Shown: positions 1-8,841 of the stretch, in pieces | Position numbering within the stretch: the first letter of the stretch is position 1 | Layout of the letters: each line of letters starts with the position of its first letter | Assembly: GCA_007618135.1 (NCBI GenBank) | Contig: PHFX01000152.1 | Span: 1 to 64,000 of the forward strand | Source of the DNA: Candidatus Brocadia sp. WS118 | Lineage (GTDB): Bacteria; Planctomycetota; Brocadiia; Brocadiales; Brocadiaceae | Length of the DNA stretch: 64,000 nt | Reading direction: 5' to 3' | Position numbers and translations under genes: made by a program | The notes under the pieces: generated by a model | The model's input: only the letters and a program-made list of their open reading frames with translations | Databases searched by the model: none | Told to the model about the DNA's origin: nothing

Positions 1-140
1 TTTTCCCCATCAATATGCATAAATCCCTTTGTTTAAGCCATATTTTACCCTATCTCGCAAAAATACTCAACACGATTCATTAACTATTTCCACCTGCTCT
101 GTCTTGTTTTACCTGGCTATTTAGTGTTTCCGTTCAGACA

Positions 141-1118
141 CTATGTAAGCACCTCCGGATTTACACAGTTTGAGGGTTTCTGCCTGTTTAACACAGCAAT
201 GATATTCTCAGCCGCCATGAGAGCCATTTTCGTCCTCGTTTCCACCGTGGCGCTGCCAAGATGGGGTGCAAGTACAACATTATCTAATTCCGTTAGACCA
301 GTCTTCAATTTTGGCTCTTCTTCATAGACATCCAATCCGGCTCCCGCAATCTGTTTATTCCTCAAGGCATTCACCAAAGCCACTTCATCAATTACAGCAC
401 CCCGTCCGGTGTTTATAAGATAAGCCGTTCTCTTCATCAGTGAGAATTCGTGTGGCCCAATCAAGTGTCTGGTCTTTTCAGAAAGCGGGGCATGGATAGA
501 AATAAAATCAGACTCCCTGAGTAATGTCTCTAAATCCACCCTTTGAGCGCCAAACATCTCTTCCAGGACAGCATTTCGGCTCTGTTGTGTCATATAAAGG
601 ACCCTCATATTCCATCCCCGCGACCGCATAGCCATGGCCGTCCCAATCCTTCCTGCTCCAACAATACCGAGGGTCTTTCCCACGAGGTCACCCCCCAGCA
701 GCATCATGGGCGCCCAACCGGTAAATTTACCTGCACGGGTAAGCTTATCACCCTCTATAATTCTCCGGGCTATGGAAAAAAGCAATGCCCAGGCCATATC
801 GGCGGTGCTGTCCGTCAATACACCTGGTGTATTCGTTACGACAATGCCCCTGGCGGTGGCAGCTTTAACATCAACATTGTCGTATCCCACGGCATAATTG
901 GCAACAATTTTTAGATTCGCTGCCTCTTGCATCAAGCGTGCATCGATCCTGTCTGAAAGCATCGTGATGATCGCGTCTCTGCCTTTTGCCTCCTTCAGCA
1001 GCTCGTCATAGGTCAGCGGCCTGTCACGCGGATTGACCTCCACCTTTTGGCAAACCTTCTTGAGTATGTGAACACCTTCTTCGGGAATCTTTCGGGTAAT
1101 AAATACACTGAATGTCAT
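141..1118 (-). CDS. D-isomer-specific 2-hydroxyacid dehydrogenase (glyoxylate/hydroxypyruvate reductase-like)
   Basis: Cytosolic NAD(P)-dependent reduction of a 2-oxoacid to a D-2-hydroxyacid. The ATG at 1118 is preferred because AAGGAAA lies about 8 nt upstream; it gives 325 aa, normal for the family. The Rossmann motif GAGRIG is at residues 154-159. The catalytic triad is visible as Arg239 (NTGRG), Glu268 (EEEP) and His286 (APHLG). The overall sequence resembles glyoxylate/hydroxypyruvate reductases more than phosphoglycerate dehydrogenase, because it lacks the long C-terminal regulatory domains. The exact substrate cannot be read from sequence. It lies just downstream of the exported protein at 1141-1773 on the same strand. 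Confidence 0.9.
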   Translation of the reverse strand: MTFSVFITRKIPEEGVHILKKVCQKVEVNPRDRPLTYDELLKEAKGRDAIITMLSDRIDARLMQEAANLKIVANYAVGYDNVDVKAATARGIVVTNTPGVLTDSTADMAWALLFSIARRIIEGDKLTRAGKFTGWAPMMLLGGDLVGKTLGIVGAGRIGTAMAMRSRGWNMRVLYMTQQSRNAVLEEMFGAQRVDLETLLRESDFISIHAPLSEKTRHLIGPHEFSLMKRTAYLINTGRGAVIDEVALVNALRNKQIAGAGLDVYEEEPKLKTGLTELDNVVLAPHLGSATVETRTKMALMAAENIIAVLNRQKPSNCVNPEVLT

Positions 1119-1140
1119 TTGCAATTTCCTTTAATACGAA

Positions 1141-1773
1141 TTATTTGCAATACTCCCTGTATAAAATCATATAATTTACAATAATTTTCTTCGCCTCCGG
1201 ACGCAAGTCCTGTTTGAGATCTGCATTTTGTAAGACTTGTTCTATGATTTTCCATGCCGCACACCAATCCTGCTCAAAGGCTATTTGAGCCTTTACCAGA
1301 GCTAGTACCATCGAAACGGTAAAACTCTCTTTCATCATCTTCTGTGCCTCTTCAAGTAATACGATTGCATTTTCCGGATGAAAATAGTCATCCATTGCGA
1401 TAAGATAACCCAGACAAAATATCTCATCCGCGCTGAGAAAATCCGTATCCAGCTCGGTAATTGACATATGGTATAATAACCCCAGATAATACGTATAGAG
1501 CTCTGCATTACTCTTTCCCTCAAACCGCCACGAAAGTGCATTAATTACGGCTGCTTTATGATCGACAGGGTTTTCCGGGGATGAGAGATACTCAGCAATT
1601 TCTACCCCCATTACCCCTTCCAGGTGCGCCCTCTGAACCATTTTGACATCCTTATATGCCTCATAAAAATCGGTAGCGGTAATCGGCGAATCGGCGTAGC
1701 TGGTTGCCGGAAATACAAACAACAATATTAATAGTAAAACGACCAACATTTTTTTTCTCATCTTAGCATCCAT
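1141..1773 (-). CDS. Exported protein of unknown function
   Basis: A 210-aa protein with a clear N-terminal signal peptide: lysine and arginine residues, then a hydrophobic stretch (LVVLLLILLFVF), then an Ala-rich cleavage region (ATSYA). The mature part is mostly helical and acidic with no motif I recognise, so it may be a small helical-repeat or lipoprotein-like periplasmic factor. There is no lipobox cysteine. It ends 22 nt before the dehydrogenase start and reads in the same direction, so the two may be cotranscribed. An internal ATG at 1761 is an equally possible start. Function unknown. Confidence 0.65.
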   Translation of the reverse strand: MDAKMRKKMLVVLLLILLFVFPATSYADSPITATDFYEAYKDVKMVQRAHLEGVMGVEIAEYLSSPENPVDHKAAVINALSWRFEGKSNAELYTYYLGLLYHMSITELDTDFLSADEIFCLGYLIAMDDYFHPENAIVLLEEAQKMMKESFTVSMVLALVKAQIAFEQDWCAAWKIIEQVLQNADLKQDLRPEAKKIIVNYMILYREYCK

Positions 1774-1918
1774 TCTGAATAACGAGATAAAAGTCTAACT
1801 CACGCATATGTGTATTACTAAGATATTACCAACTTGGCTGTAGAGAAGCAATGTTCAGTTTCTCAATTTCTTCCAATTTTTCTGTGTTCTTAGTGACCTC
1901 TGTGGTAAATTATGTCTC

Positions 1919-2629
1919 ATGTCAAACTTTAAAACCTTATTTGGCATTGAACCTTCGGCAATTCAAAAAACCTGTGTCGTTGTTCCGTACCTTGCGCACG
2001 GTCTCCTCAAGTCACTGGGGATTGAAGGATTGAAAAAGGGAAGGCTTTACGCAACGGCCAATACCGGCACGTTTACCTTTATTAAAGCGGGTATAGGCAC
2101 CTTGCTTGTTGGCGACGCCGTCTTATACCTGGAACAGACAAACTGTCAGGAGATCATCTATTTTGGCGCATGCGGCCTGGTACAGGAGACTGATCGGCTG
2201 ACGATTGGAAGTCTCGTTAGTCCCGCTAAATGCATGGCCTTCGAAGGCTTTACAGACGTCCTCTTAAAACAAACGGATAACATTACCTCCCACTATCCGG
2301 ACAAAGAACTGTTTCAATCTTTTTTGAACACCGCACCTGCTCAAAATATTCAGCCAGTTACCGGAATGAGCATCGGGTCATTGAAGTGTGAGGAATCTTA
2401 CAAGGAATTCTTACTTGAAAAAGGCGTTGAGATAGTTGACATGGAATGCTCGGCCTTTTTTAGCGCTGCCCACTATATCAGGAAAAAGGCAATTGCCCTT
2501 TTGTATGTAACCGATATCATCGGCAAAAAATCTTTTTTTGACCCGTTAGAGCCACATGATACCTTGCAAATTGGCCATACCATTCAAACTGCAGGCAAGG
2601 CAATACAATCATTTTGTGAACAAGTGTAA
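1919..2629 (+). CDS. Nucleoside phosphorylase / MTA-SAH nucleosidase family protein
   Basis: A 236-aa member of the PNP/UDP phosphorylase superfamily, which cleaves the N-glycosidic bond of nucleosides in purine or methylthioadenosine salvage. The phosphate/base-pocket glycine motif appears as FGACG (82-86). The family hallmark VDMECSAF (173-180) carries the substrate-binding Met-Glu pair. Length is normal. I cannot decide between purine nucleoside phosphorylase, MTA/SAH nucleosidase and a futalosine-type hydrolase. No strong ribosome-binding site precedes the ATG. The next bases downstream hold a duplicated gene fragment, so it is probably monocistronic. Confidence 0.8.
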   Translation: MSNFKTLFGIEPSAIQKTCVVVPYLAHGLLKSLGIEGLKKGRLYATANTGTFTFIKAGIGTLLVGDAVLYLEQTNCQEIIYFGACGLVQETDRLTIGSLVSPAKCMAFEGFTDVLLKQTDNITSHYPDKELFQSFLNTAPAQNIQPVTGMSIGSLKCEESYKEFLLEKGVEIVDMECSAFFSAAHYIRKKAIALLYVTDIIGKKSFFDPLEPHDTLQIGHTIQTAGKAIQSFCEQV

Positions 2630-2703
2630 AAAGTTCCCCTTGGGAAAGTTGGACCACGGGGTTGTATCCGTAAGTAGGGCTAATTTATTCATGTTTGATC
2701 GAT

Positions 2704-2893
2704 TCAACCATTGATTCTTCAAAATAGTCCTTGAATGTATTCAGGAGTTCTTTTTGCTTCATATTTTTATGCTTAGCGGTTAGATGGGAGCATACTTGCT
2801 TTTTTACATTTCTCAAAATATTCCTATGATCGTAAATGAACCTGGCCACATCCCGGATTTCCAGATATAATGTGATGAGCTCACCGTTTGGTG
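2704..2893 (-). pseudogene. Partial copy of the 3' end of the gene at 3772-4647
   Basis: About 190 bp are close (roughly 85-90% by eye) to 3772-3969, the last 65 or so codons of the hypothetical gene 1 kb away, in the same orientation. The copy keeps a readable C-terminus but ends in ESING and a stop, where the intact gene ends ESITNYQ. Similarity stops abruptly at 2893. There is no upstream coding part, so it is a gene fragment. HicAB lies between this fragment and the intact gene. Confidence 0.8.
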
Positions 2894-3212
2894 GTCAGAA
2901 CGAGTCACTTTGATTAGTGGTTCTATTGCTGACAACAAAAAGCATTTTACTGCCTTTTCTGCTATGACAAGACTATTATGAAGGGGCTTTGTATCATAAA
3001 CCGGCGTGAGCTTTTCTGATCATTTCTTATTTGTAAGCTTTTGCGATTGTGCGATTACTTAACTTTTACGATGGTGACTCCGCAACTTCCTTCTGTTGCC
3101 ATCATATTTAAAACGGCTTCTTGGGGTACCACAAATACAGATATTGATTTGGAAATGGAGAAATCTGTGTTAATCTTATTTGAAGAATACCTTTAGAAAG
3201 GGGGCATTAAAA
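2894..3212. other. Non-coding stretch between gene fragment and hicB
   Basis: I see no gene or clear repeat here. The last 20 bases contain the AAAGGGGG ribosome-binding site of hicB. A promoter for hicBA is expected in this stretch, but no convincing -35/-10 pair stands out. Confidence 0.4.
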
Positions 3213-3428
3213 ATGAAACTTACAGCAATTATTGAACGTGAAGGTGGTGGATATGTATCGTTGTGTCCGGAGTTAGATATCGCAAGCCAAGGTGATACTA
3301 TTGAACTAGCACGGGACAACCTTCGGGAGGCATTAGAGCTTTTTTTCGAGTCAGCATCAGCAGAAGAGATAAAACGTCGACTTCACAACGATATTTTCGT
3401 CACTCAGGTTGAGGTGACAGTTGGGTAA
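3213..3428 (+). CDS. hicB: HicB-family antitoxin
   Basis: A 71-aa HicB-type antitoxin, predicted to bind and neutralise the adjacent HicA RNase. The start at 3213 is chosen over the in-frame ATG at 3180 because AAAGGGGG sits just upstream and the family core begins MKLTAIIEREGGGYVSLCPE. This is the partial RNase H-like fold with the typical GGY-x-P-x-L pattern, followed by the helix AREALELF-type region. The short C-terminus has no obvious DNA-binding domain. The stop overlaps the hicA start by 8 nt, so the genes are translationally coupled. Order is antitoxin first, then toxin. Confidence 0.88.
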   Translation: MKLTAIIEREGGGYVSLCPELDIASQGDTIELARDNLREALELFFESASAEEIKRRLHNDIFVTQVEVTVG

Positions 3429-3642
3429 ACTCCGTGTTCTCTCCGGTAAAGAGGTTTGCACTCTCCTTGCCAAACACGGTTTCCTTGAAGTGCGTCGGCG
3501 CGGTAGCCATATCGTAATGCAAAAGAAACTGCCCGAAGGAACGATCACGGTTCCAGTTCCAGATCACAATGAAATCCGTATTGGAACTTTGCGGTCTATT
3601 GTTCGACAGTCTGAACTGCCCCGAAATGAATTTGAATCATGA
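3421..3642 (+). CDS. hicA: HicA-family mRNA interferase toxin
   Basis: A 73-aa HicA toxin with a double-stranded-RNA-binding-like fold that cleaves mRNA. The catalytic histidine is visible in RRRGSHIVM (residues 26-34), followed by the expected basic and VPVPDHNEI segment. Translation probably starts at TTG 3421, overlapping the end of hicB. Length is normal and no residue is obviously missing, so the toxin may be active. A GCCTAAC motif resembling the first half of an integron attC site begins 10 nt after the stop, which suggests the pair may have moved as a cassette. Confidence 0.88.
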   Translation: MGKLRVLSGKEVCTLLAKHGFLEVRRRGSHIVMQKKLPEGTITVPVPDHNEIRIGTLRSIVRQSELPRNEFES

Positions 3643-3651
3643 GTTTACAGT

Positions 3652-3680
3652 GCCTAACAAAACGTTCCACCTGACCTCTG
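3652..3680 (+). other. Possible attC half-site
   Basis: GCCTAAC matches the attC R'' consensus RYYYAAC and is followed by ACGTTCCACCTGACC, typical of the 5' arm of integron attC sites. I cannot find a matching 3' arm ending in GTTAGGC before 3770, so the site is incomplete or decayed. Confidence 0.4.
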
Positions 3681-3771
3681 TTCCGCTATTGCTCAATAGT
3701 AACAGGCGAGATTGGTCGGTAAACAAAGGGAAGAAAAAAAACAACAACAGCCCCCCTTCTTTCTTTTGCAT

Positions 3772-4647
3772 TCACTGATAGTTCGTTATTGATTCTTCAA
3801 AATAGCCCCTGAATGTATTCAGGAGTTCTTTCTGCTTCATATTTTTATGCTTAGCGGTGAGATGGGAGCATATCTGCTTCTTTATAGTTCTCAAAATATT
3901 CCTATGATCGTAAATGAACCTGGCCACATCCTGGATTTCCAGATATAATGTGAGGATCTCGCCGTTTGGATTCCTAATGGAACACCGCTCGTCCCACCCC
4001 AGCCAATCCCAGTTGCATGACAGGTTTAACTTCTTTTGAATAAAGTTCTGAAATATCGTCTGAAACCAGAGGCGGTGATACCTGCCGTCAAAGACGATAT
4101 ATGCCGGTTCACCCCAATGGCCTTCGCAGGATGACCACGTTGATATGCCCAAGGAAGAAATTGACTTCACCAGACGGGCTATGAAAGGTTCAAGATCATA
4201 TGCCCGTATGGGAGGGAGTTGATTGCATGCCTTAAATTCATCAAATTTGCCGTACCGATCCCGTTCCCAATTTAAACGAAAAAGATCAACCGGAATTTCG
4301 TGGGTAAAGAGTTCAGTCAAATAGTGTATGTTCTTTACATCAAACGAGTGTATATCGATATGATCAAAATACCGATGCCGGTTCTGTGAACAATCCTCGC
4401 TGTCACGTTCATCAATAGCATCCCAATGCGGCTTATGGTATATCCTTTTATAATCAATATGCTGCAGCGCTTCCAGGAATTCACCATCATCCCTGTGGGA
4501 ATCGTGAGCAAGCCGCGCATTCCCTGAGTTCCTGTCCCATTCCAACAAAAATCCCCGTGCCGAAAAGATCTCATAAAAACGCTCGACATGCTCTTTTTTG
4601 CCATGGGTTATTTTTTCAATAAATTTTTCTATAAGGGATGTATTCAT
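3772..4647 (-). CDS. Hypothetical protein
   Basis: A 291-aa soluble protein rich in aromatic, His, Asp and Arg residues, with no signal peptide or membrane segment. I do not recognise the family. Notable segments are HWGEPAYIVFDGRYHRLWFQT (read as two adjacent short pieces near residues 177-197) and a C-terminal basic helix. It looks intact, and its last 65 codons exist as a second, diverged copy at 2704-2893. A MITE-like element lies just upstream (4755-4895). Function unknown; an accessory or phage-type role is possible but unproven. Confidence 0.6.
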   Translation of the reverse strand: MNTSLIEKFIEKITHGKKEHVERFYEIFSARGFLLEWDRNSGNARLAHDSHRDDGEFLEALQHIDYKRIYHKPHWDAIDERDSEDCSQNRHRYFDHIDIHSFDVKNIHYLTELFTHEIPVDLFRLNWERDRYGKFDEFKACNQLPPIRAYDLEPFIARLVKSISSLGISTWSSCEGHWGEPAYIVFDGRYHRLWFQTIFQNFIQKKLNLSCNWDWLGWDERCSIRNPNGEILTLYLEIQDVARFIYDHRNILRTIKKQICSHLTAKHKNMKQKELLNTFRGYFEESITNYQ

Positions 4648-4754
4648 TCGTTTGGCAGAAGTTTGGTGCGGCTACACCGTAATCAAGTCTCCCTTATCAA
4701 AGGGGTATCCTGGGTGCTGTAAAAATACTTACACAAAAAAGAAGCTTTAAAGCG

Positions 4755-4895
4755 GTAACAATTTAGCTTTTTGAAAAATCACTACATTTTAGGTGAATCA
4801 CACGAAACGGAATATGTAGCGCGGGTGGTTTATCCCCCCGCACAAGCCGACCACAAGGGATCGGCGCTACATTTTTCAAAAAACTAATTTGTTAC
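4755..4895. repeat. MITE-like element, copy A
   Basis: Terminal inverted repeats of about 25 bp: GTAACAATTTAGCTTTTTG... at 4755-4779 and its complement, ending ...CTAATTTGTTAC, at 4871-4895. The core includes a 55-bp GTAGCGC...GCGCTAC palindromic repeat (4816-4870), related in reverse complement to copies at 55482 and 57610. No ORF. The same termini bound copies at 7450, 7734 and 59633. Confidence 0.75.
4816..4870 (-). repeat. GTAGCGCC repeat nested in MITE-like copy A
   Basis: A palindrome-ended 55-bp unit. Read on the minus strand it begins GTAGCGCCGATCCCTTGTGG, the same as the 54-bp units at 55482-55535 and 57610-57663. The second half is diverged. Confidence 0.7.
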
Positions 4896-5032
4896 TAAAA
4901 GAGTAATAAGCACCTGTTTTCCCCTGCAAATAATACTATAACAACCGCTGAAGAAATACAACTTTTAATATTGCGGGATTACATTTTTGCCTGATATAAT
5001 TTCTTATCTTTTTCACTCTCTGCTAATTTATT

Positions 5033-6340
5033 ATGTCCAGACAAAACATCCTTCTCACTATCTTGCCACCGGCATGGCCCAATATGCCACCTATCGGACT
5101 GGGATACCTTCAGGCATTTTTGGCACAAAAGGGCATTCATGCGGATATCCTTGACTTCAACCATATCTTTTATACCCTATCAGATCACCAACTTCAAAGG
5201 CAGTGGCTGGTGAGTTGTAATACGTTTTTAGAAGAAAATATCCTCTCACGTATCGAAGAGAATAATTCCCGTGAATTTCATGAAGCAATAGAAAAGATGC
5301 TGAACTACGGGATCATTGGATTCTCCTGTTTTAAAAGTAATTTTGAAACTAGCTTGCGGATGGCTGAACTCCTGAAATCAAAGAATAATGCGATGAAGAT
5401 TATTTTTGGCGGGCCGGAAATAACCCGTCAATTCTTTAAAACTGATGGCAGATTTCATGGCATCATTCTTCAGGTCGCTGATTACCTGATTGTGGGTGAA
5501 GGCGAAATACCTCTGTATCATTATCTTATGGGGAACAATACCCGTAAAAAGATAGCAACGTTTGAGCAACTCAGTGACTTAACGGACCTCCCGTTTCCCC
5601 GTTATACGGGAATTGACCTGAATGTCTACCCCAGGAAAAATACTATCCCCATTCAATTTTCCCGGGGATGTATCCGAAGGTGCAACTTCTGTTCTGAAAG
5701 GCTTCTCTACAAATATTTCAGGACAAGACCTGTCAGCAGTCTTATCGGAGAAATCCGCTATCACAAAACCAACAACAAGACACAATACTTTGTATTTTAC
5801 GATTCCCTCATAAATGCCGACCTGAAAAAACTGGAATCATTATGCAACAACATCATTGAGCATTTTGGGTCAATTTCCTGGGAAGCACAGATTGCCATCA
5901 GAAACGATATGGCTAAAAAACTCTTTGAAAAGATGAAGCAAAGTGGCTGTTATAGCCTATTTGTCGGATTGGAATCAGGATCAGATACTACCCTTAAGCA
6001 TATGATCAAAGGTTTTACCGCTGAGGATGCCCTTAGCTTCTTCAATAACCTTCATACAGCAGGTCTTTTCTTCGGGGTTAGTATTATTGTTGGCTATCCA
6101 GGCGAGTCTGATCAGGATTTTCAAAATACCCTTGATTTTATTATCCGGCACAAGGATATTATACCTCAGATTGCCCAAATGAATCCCTTTACGTATTATG
6201 ACGGGACATCCGCTGATGGGGCGGCGGATTATAGGGCAAATCCAGCGGCTTTGAAAAGAATGGAGCTCTTTGTTCACGAAATGAAACGGTATAAAATTAA
6301 GCATACCAATGCATTTATTGGGAATTTGATTGAGAAATAG
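5033..6340 (+). CDS. B12-binding-domain radical SAM protein
   Basis: A 435-aa protein. The N-terminal part (about 1-170) resembles a cobalamin-binding Rossmann domain (LPPAWPNMPPIGLGYLQAFL, then a FGGPE segment). The radical SAM core follows, with CxxxCxxC at Cys213, Cys217 and Cys220 (RGCIRRCNFC) that holds a 4Fe-4S cluster and cleaves SAM. Later segments (GLESGSD, GYPGESDQDF) are typical of this superfamily. Such enzymes include methyltransferases and other radical modifiers; the substrate cannot be assigned. It lies 141 nt upstream of a second, unrelated radical SAM gene in the same direction. Confidence 0.85.
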   Translation: MSRQNILLTILPPAWPNMPPIGLGYLQAFLAQKGIHADILDFNHIFYTLSDHQLQRQWLVSCNTFLEENILSRIEENNSREFHEAIEKMLNYGIIGFSCFKSNFETSLRMAELLKSKNNAMKIIFGGPEITRQFFKTDGRFHGIILQVADYLIVGEGEIPLYHYLMGNNTRKKIATFEQLSDLTDLPFPRYTGIDLNVYPRKNTIPIQFSRGCIRRCNFCSERLLYKYFRTRPVSSLIGEIRYHKTNNKTQYFVFYDSLINADLKKLESLCNNIIEHFGSISWEAQIAIRNDMAKKLFEKMKQSGCYSLFVGLESGSDTTLKHMIKGFTAEDALSFFNNLHTAGLFFGVSIIVGYPGESDQDFQNTLDFIIRHKDIIPQIAQMNPFTYYDGTSADGAADYRANPAALKRMELFVHEMKRYKIKHTNAFIGNLIEK

Positions 6341-6481
6341 TTCACCGCAAAGACGCAGAGGAAAGGCAAGAAGTTGAGAAACCGGGAAGTTGGGAAGCTG
6401 AGAAACCTTGCATCCCAACTTCTCAACCTCTCAACATCCCAATCTCTCAGCCTCTTTGCTACAAGCTGAACTATTACAAAA
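6341..6481. repeat. Short imperfect inverted repeats between radical SAM genes
   Basis: CACCGCAAAGACGCAGAG is followed by low-complexity blocks (AAGTTGAGAAACC... and AACTTCTCAACC...) that form an imperfect inverted repeat. It may fold in RNA. A similar low-complexity tract of the CCAACTTCTAAC type occurs at 50770-50825. Confidence 0.45.
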
Positions 6482-7327
6482 ATGTTGGAAATTAACAAAG
6501 TTACGATAAACCGCATCCTGAATCCTACCTCGATAGATTTGGGGGAGTACGTAATCAATCCCTATGTGGGTTGTGAGTTTGCCTGCACCTATTGTTATGT
6601 GAGGTCAAACAAGGCAGCAACCAGGAGGAAGATGCCCTGGGGCAGCTATGTTGACATCAGAGTGAACGCCCCTGATTTACTCGAAAAGGAAATTTCAGAA
6701 AAACACCCCGGGACGGTACTTCTTGGCTCCACCACAGAATGTTTCCAGCCTGTTGAAAAGGAATTCCGGCTCACCTGGAAGATGCTTGAAATTTTAAACA
6801 GGCACAAGGTCTCCTATGTCATACTCACTCGTTCTCCCTACATAGCGGAGTATATCCCCTTGCTCAACCAGGGATTTTGCAAAAGAATCTATTTTACGGT
6901 GAACAAAGTTAGCAATACCTTCAAACAGCTCATTGAGCCGAAAAGCCCGCCTCTTGATTCCCGAAATGATGCAATCCATAAACTGCTGGATGCTGGGATA
7001 TCTGTCATACCGTATTATTCACCCGTTATCCCATGGGTGACGGATGTCAGAGATCTGTTCTCCCCTTTTACAAAGGCAGAAAGGATTGAATTTGAGTATC
7101 TGAATTTCAATCTTCATAATGCACAAGATATGGTCAGGCATATTTCCGTTGCAGAGCCTGCCTTGGGAATAAAATTTACGGGCATGTTGTCCGAAAATAA
7201 CTACCATGAGCAAACCTGGGACACTTTAGACGAGGAAATAGCAAGACAATCAAGAGAAGCGAATAAAAAATATAAAATCTACAGACACCCATATGGAGAG
7301 TTTTTCCAAAATACTTACTTTTCATAG
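6482..7327 (+). CDS. Radical SAM protein, SplB/Rv2578c-like
   Basis: A 281-aa protein with an early radical SAM motif CEFACTYC (Cys31, Cys35, Cys38) following NPYVGC, the arrangement of the spore-photoproduct-lyase-like group. The segment LLGSTTECFQPVEKEF is also characteristic. True SplB proteins repair UV spore photoproduct; most of these shorter relatives have no proven substrate. The start ATG at 6482 gives the expected N-terminus. Length is short but complete, with no frameshift. Cotranscription with the upstream radical SAM gene is possible. Confidence 0.85.
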   Translation: MLEINKVTINRILNPTSIDLGEYVINPYVGCEFACTYCYVRSNKAATRRKMPWGSYVDIRVNAPDLLEKEISEKHPGTVLLGSTTECFQPVEKEFRLTWKMLEILNRHKVSYVILTRSPYIAEYIPLLNQGFCKRIYFTVNKVSNTFKQLIEPKSPPLDSRNDAIHKLLDAGISVIPYYSPVIPWVTDVRDLFSPFTKAERIEFEYLNFNLHNAQDMVRHISVAEPALGIKFTGMLSENNYHEQTWDTLDEEIARQSREANKKYKIYRHPYGEFFQNTYFS

Positions 7328-7449
7328 AAATATTATCCCGGTTTCGTAAGTTTATTCGCCCCCCTGTCCACTCCCTCACTCCCTTCGGAGGAGGATCGAG
7401 GGGGAGGACGAGGGATTTGGCTGCGGCTGTGCATCGCTAGTAAATTTGT
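7328..7449. other. Intergenic, GC-rich degenerate repeat
   Basis: Contains CCCCCCTGTCCACTCCCTCA and GAGGAGGATCGAGGGGGAGG, relics of the CCCCTCC-type palindromes seen elsewhere in the window. No gene seen. Confidence 0.35.
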
Positions 7450-7634
7450 GTACCACTTTAGATTTTTGAAAATTGATGCACATATTTTCGAGCATCATGG
7501 GTGGCACGGACAAGCTTTGCTTGTCCGTGATTGCGTGCAAATTGGTCTAGGTCTTGTTATCACACGGACAAACGGAGTTTGTCCGTGCCACCCAACATAA
7601 ACTGCAATATGTTTTCAAAAAGCTAAATTGTTAC
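7450..7634. repeat. MITE-like element, copy B
   Basis: The left terminus GTACCACTTTAGATTTTTGA (7450-7469, diverged) and the right terminus ending AGCTAAATTGTTAC (to 7634) match the inverted ends of copy A. The core is a different palindrome: GGTGGCACGGACAAGC... at 7500 pairs with ...TTTGTCCGTGCCACCC near 7595. No ORF. Confidence 0.65.
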
Positions 7635-7733
7635 AAATTTGCCACATGCTGCTGACGTGTTACTCTTTCGCTTGCATTTTTCTGGTCATTCAGTACAATA
7701 ACATCTTTTACGCCCTCGTGGTTTTTCTTTTCT

Positions 7734-7870
7734 GTAACAATTTAGTTTTTTGAAAAATAATATCCATGTATCATCGATATTACGGTAGGGGCAGGTTTCA
7801 AACCTGCCCCTACAAACCGACGGCATATCGTTGTCGTTATTGAAATTTTTCAAATAACTAAATTTTTTTT
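7734..7870. repeat. MITE-like element, copy C
   Basis: The left terminus GTAACAATTTAGTTTTTTGA is canonical (7734-7753). The right end ATTTTTCAAATAACTAAATT is decayed. The core palindrome is GTAGGGGCAGGTTTcaaacctgcccctac (7785-7813). It ends about 40 nt before the bshB1-like gene, so it may form part of that transcript's leader. Confidence 0.65.
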
Positions 7871-7910
7871 CTTAATTTTAACGTCAAATGTTTATCTGAA
7901 GGCGTTTCAT

Positions 7911-8597
7911 ATGACAACGATTCTTGTAATAGCCCCTCATCCGGATGACGCAGAAGGCGGTATGGGAGGCAGCATCCTGAAACTAGTCTCCCTCGGTTAT
8001 GATGTCCACATCCTCGACCTGACAAATGGCGAACCCACCCCGCATGGCAGTCCTGAAATCAGACAGAACGAATGGGAACAGTCAACGGCCATGCTCGGTA
8101 TAAAGAGTAGGACGGTGCTTGATTTGCCCAATCGTTATCTCATGGATAGCATCGAGGCCCGTAAGAAGGTCGCCGCCGTGATCCGGAAGATACGTCCACA
8201 ACTCATTTTCCTTCCTTACTGGATTGATGCACACCCTGACCATGTCCAAACCACTCAGATCGGCGAGGCAGCCCGGTTCTATGCAAAGCTGACAAAATCA
8301 GATATCCCCGGTGAGCCATGGTATCCAACCCACATCTATTATTACCTCTGTTCCCATTTCCGGTTACATGTCACCCCATCGTTTATCCTGGACATCAGTA
8401 AGGAATTTGAAAAGAAACTCCAGATTGCGCGGGTCTATCAGTCTCAGTTTGCTTATGATGACGACCGCTGGAAATATATCGGCAATTCGATTACCGCAAG
8501 GAGTCAATATTACGGCAATTTGATACGTGTTGATTATGGAGAGCCCTTCATGAGCCGGGAACAGGTTGGTTTAAAGGATATACGTGATATCGTATAG
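7911..8597 (+). CDS. bshB1: PIG-L family deacetylase, BshB1-like
   Basis: A 228-aa zinc-dependent N-acetylglucosaminyl deacetylase. The metal site is visible as HPDD at residues 10-13 and HPDH at 108-111. The LTNGEPTPHGSPEIR block and the C-terminal ARSQYYGNLIRVDYGEPF block match bacillithiol biosynthesis deacetylases, which convert GlcNAc-malate to GlcN-malate. Other PIG-L enzymes act on other acetylated sugars, so bacillithiol synthesis is likely but not certain; no bshA or bshC is in the window. The leader is short after a MITE-like element. Confidence 0.8.
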   Translation: MTTILVIAPHPDDAEGGMGGSILKLVSLGYDVHILDLTNGEPTPHGSPEIRQNEWEQSTAMLGIKSRTVLDLPNRYLMDSIEARKKVAAVIRKIRPQLIFLPYWIDAHPDHVQTTQIGEAARFYAKLTKSDIPGEPWYPTHIYYYLCSHFRLHVTPSFILDISKEFEKKLQIARVYQSQFAYDDDRWKYIGNSITARSQYYGNLIRVDYGEPFMSREQVGLKDIRDIV

Positions 8598-8690
8598 TAC
8601 CTCAGACGTTCAGCCATCAACAGCCTGCTTTTGACTCCCGGGTGAACAACATACGTATAGTAAACGTCTTAAATAAGTTGACATGAATTT

Positions 8691-8759
8691 TGTCATTGCG
8701 AGCGACAGCGAAGCAATCTCAAGGCAGGGATTGCCTCGTCGTTCCTCCTCGCAATGACA
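8691..8759. repeat. Palindromic GTCATTGCGAG repeat
   Basis: A 69-bp unit with perfect 12-bp inverted ends TGTCATTGCGAG and CTCGCAATGACA and an inner GAAGCAATCTC. This is the well-known GCGAAGCAATC type of intergenic palindrome found in many bacterial genomes. A decayed relative lies near 53997-54060. Confidence 0.75.
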
Positions 8760-8841
8760 ATTTACTTTTTTCGTTCACTATGAATTATTCCGAACTTCTC
8801 TGTACCAAAAGCTAATTGTTTTTATATCAACATACTCTACT

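Noticed and set aside
543-914. Open frames opposite the dehydrogenase gene
   Set aside because: They overlap a gene with complete catalytic residues on the other strand and show low-complexity, Pro/Ser-rich translations.
7450-7870. MITE-like elements as riboswitches of the bshB1-like gene
   Set aside because: The same termini occur at unrelated genes, so they are repeats and not gene-specific leaders.
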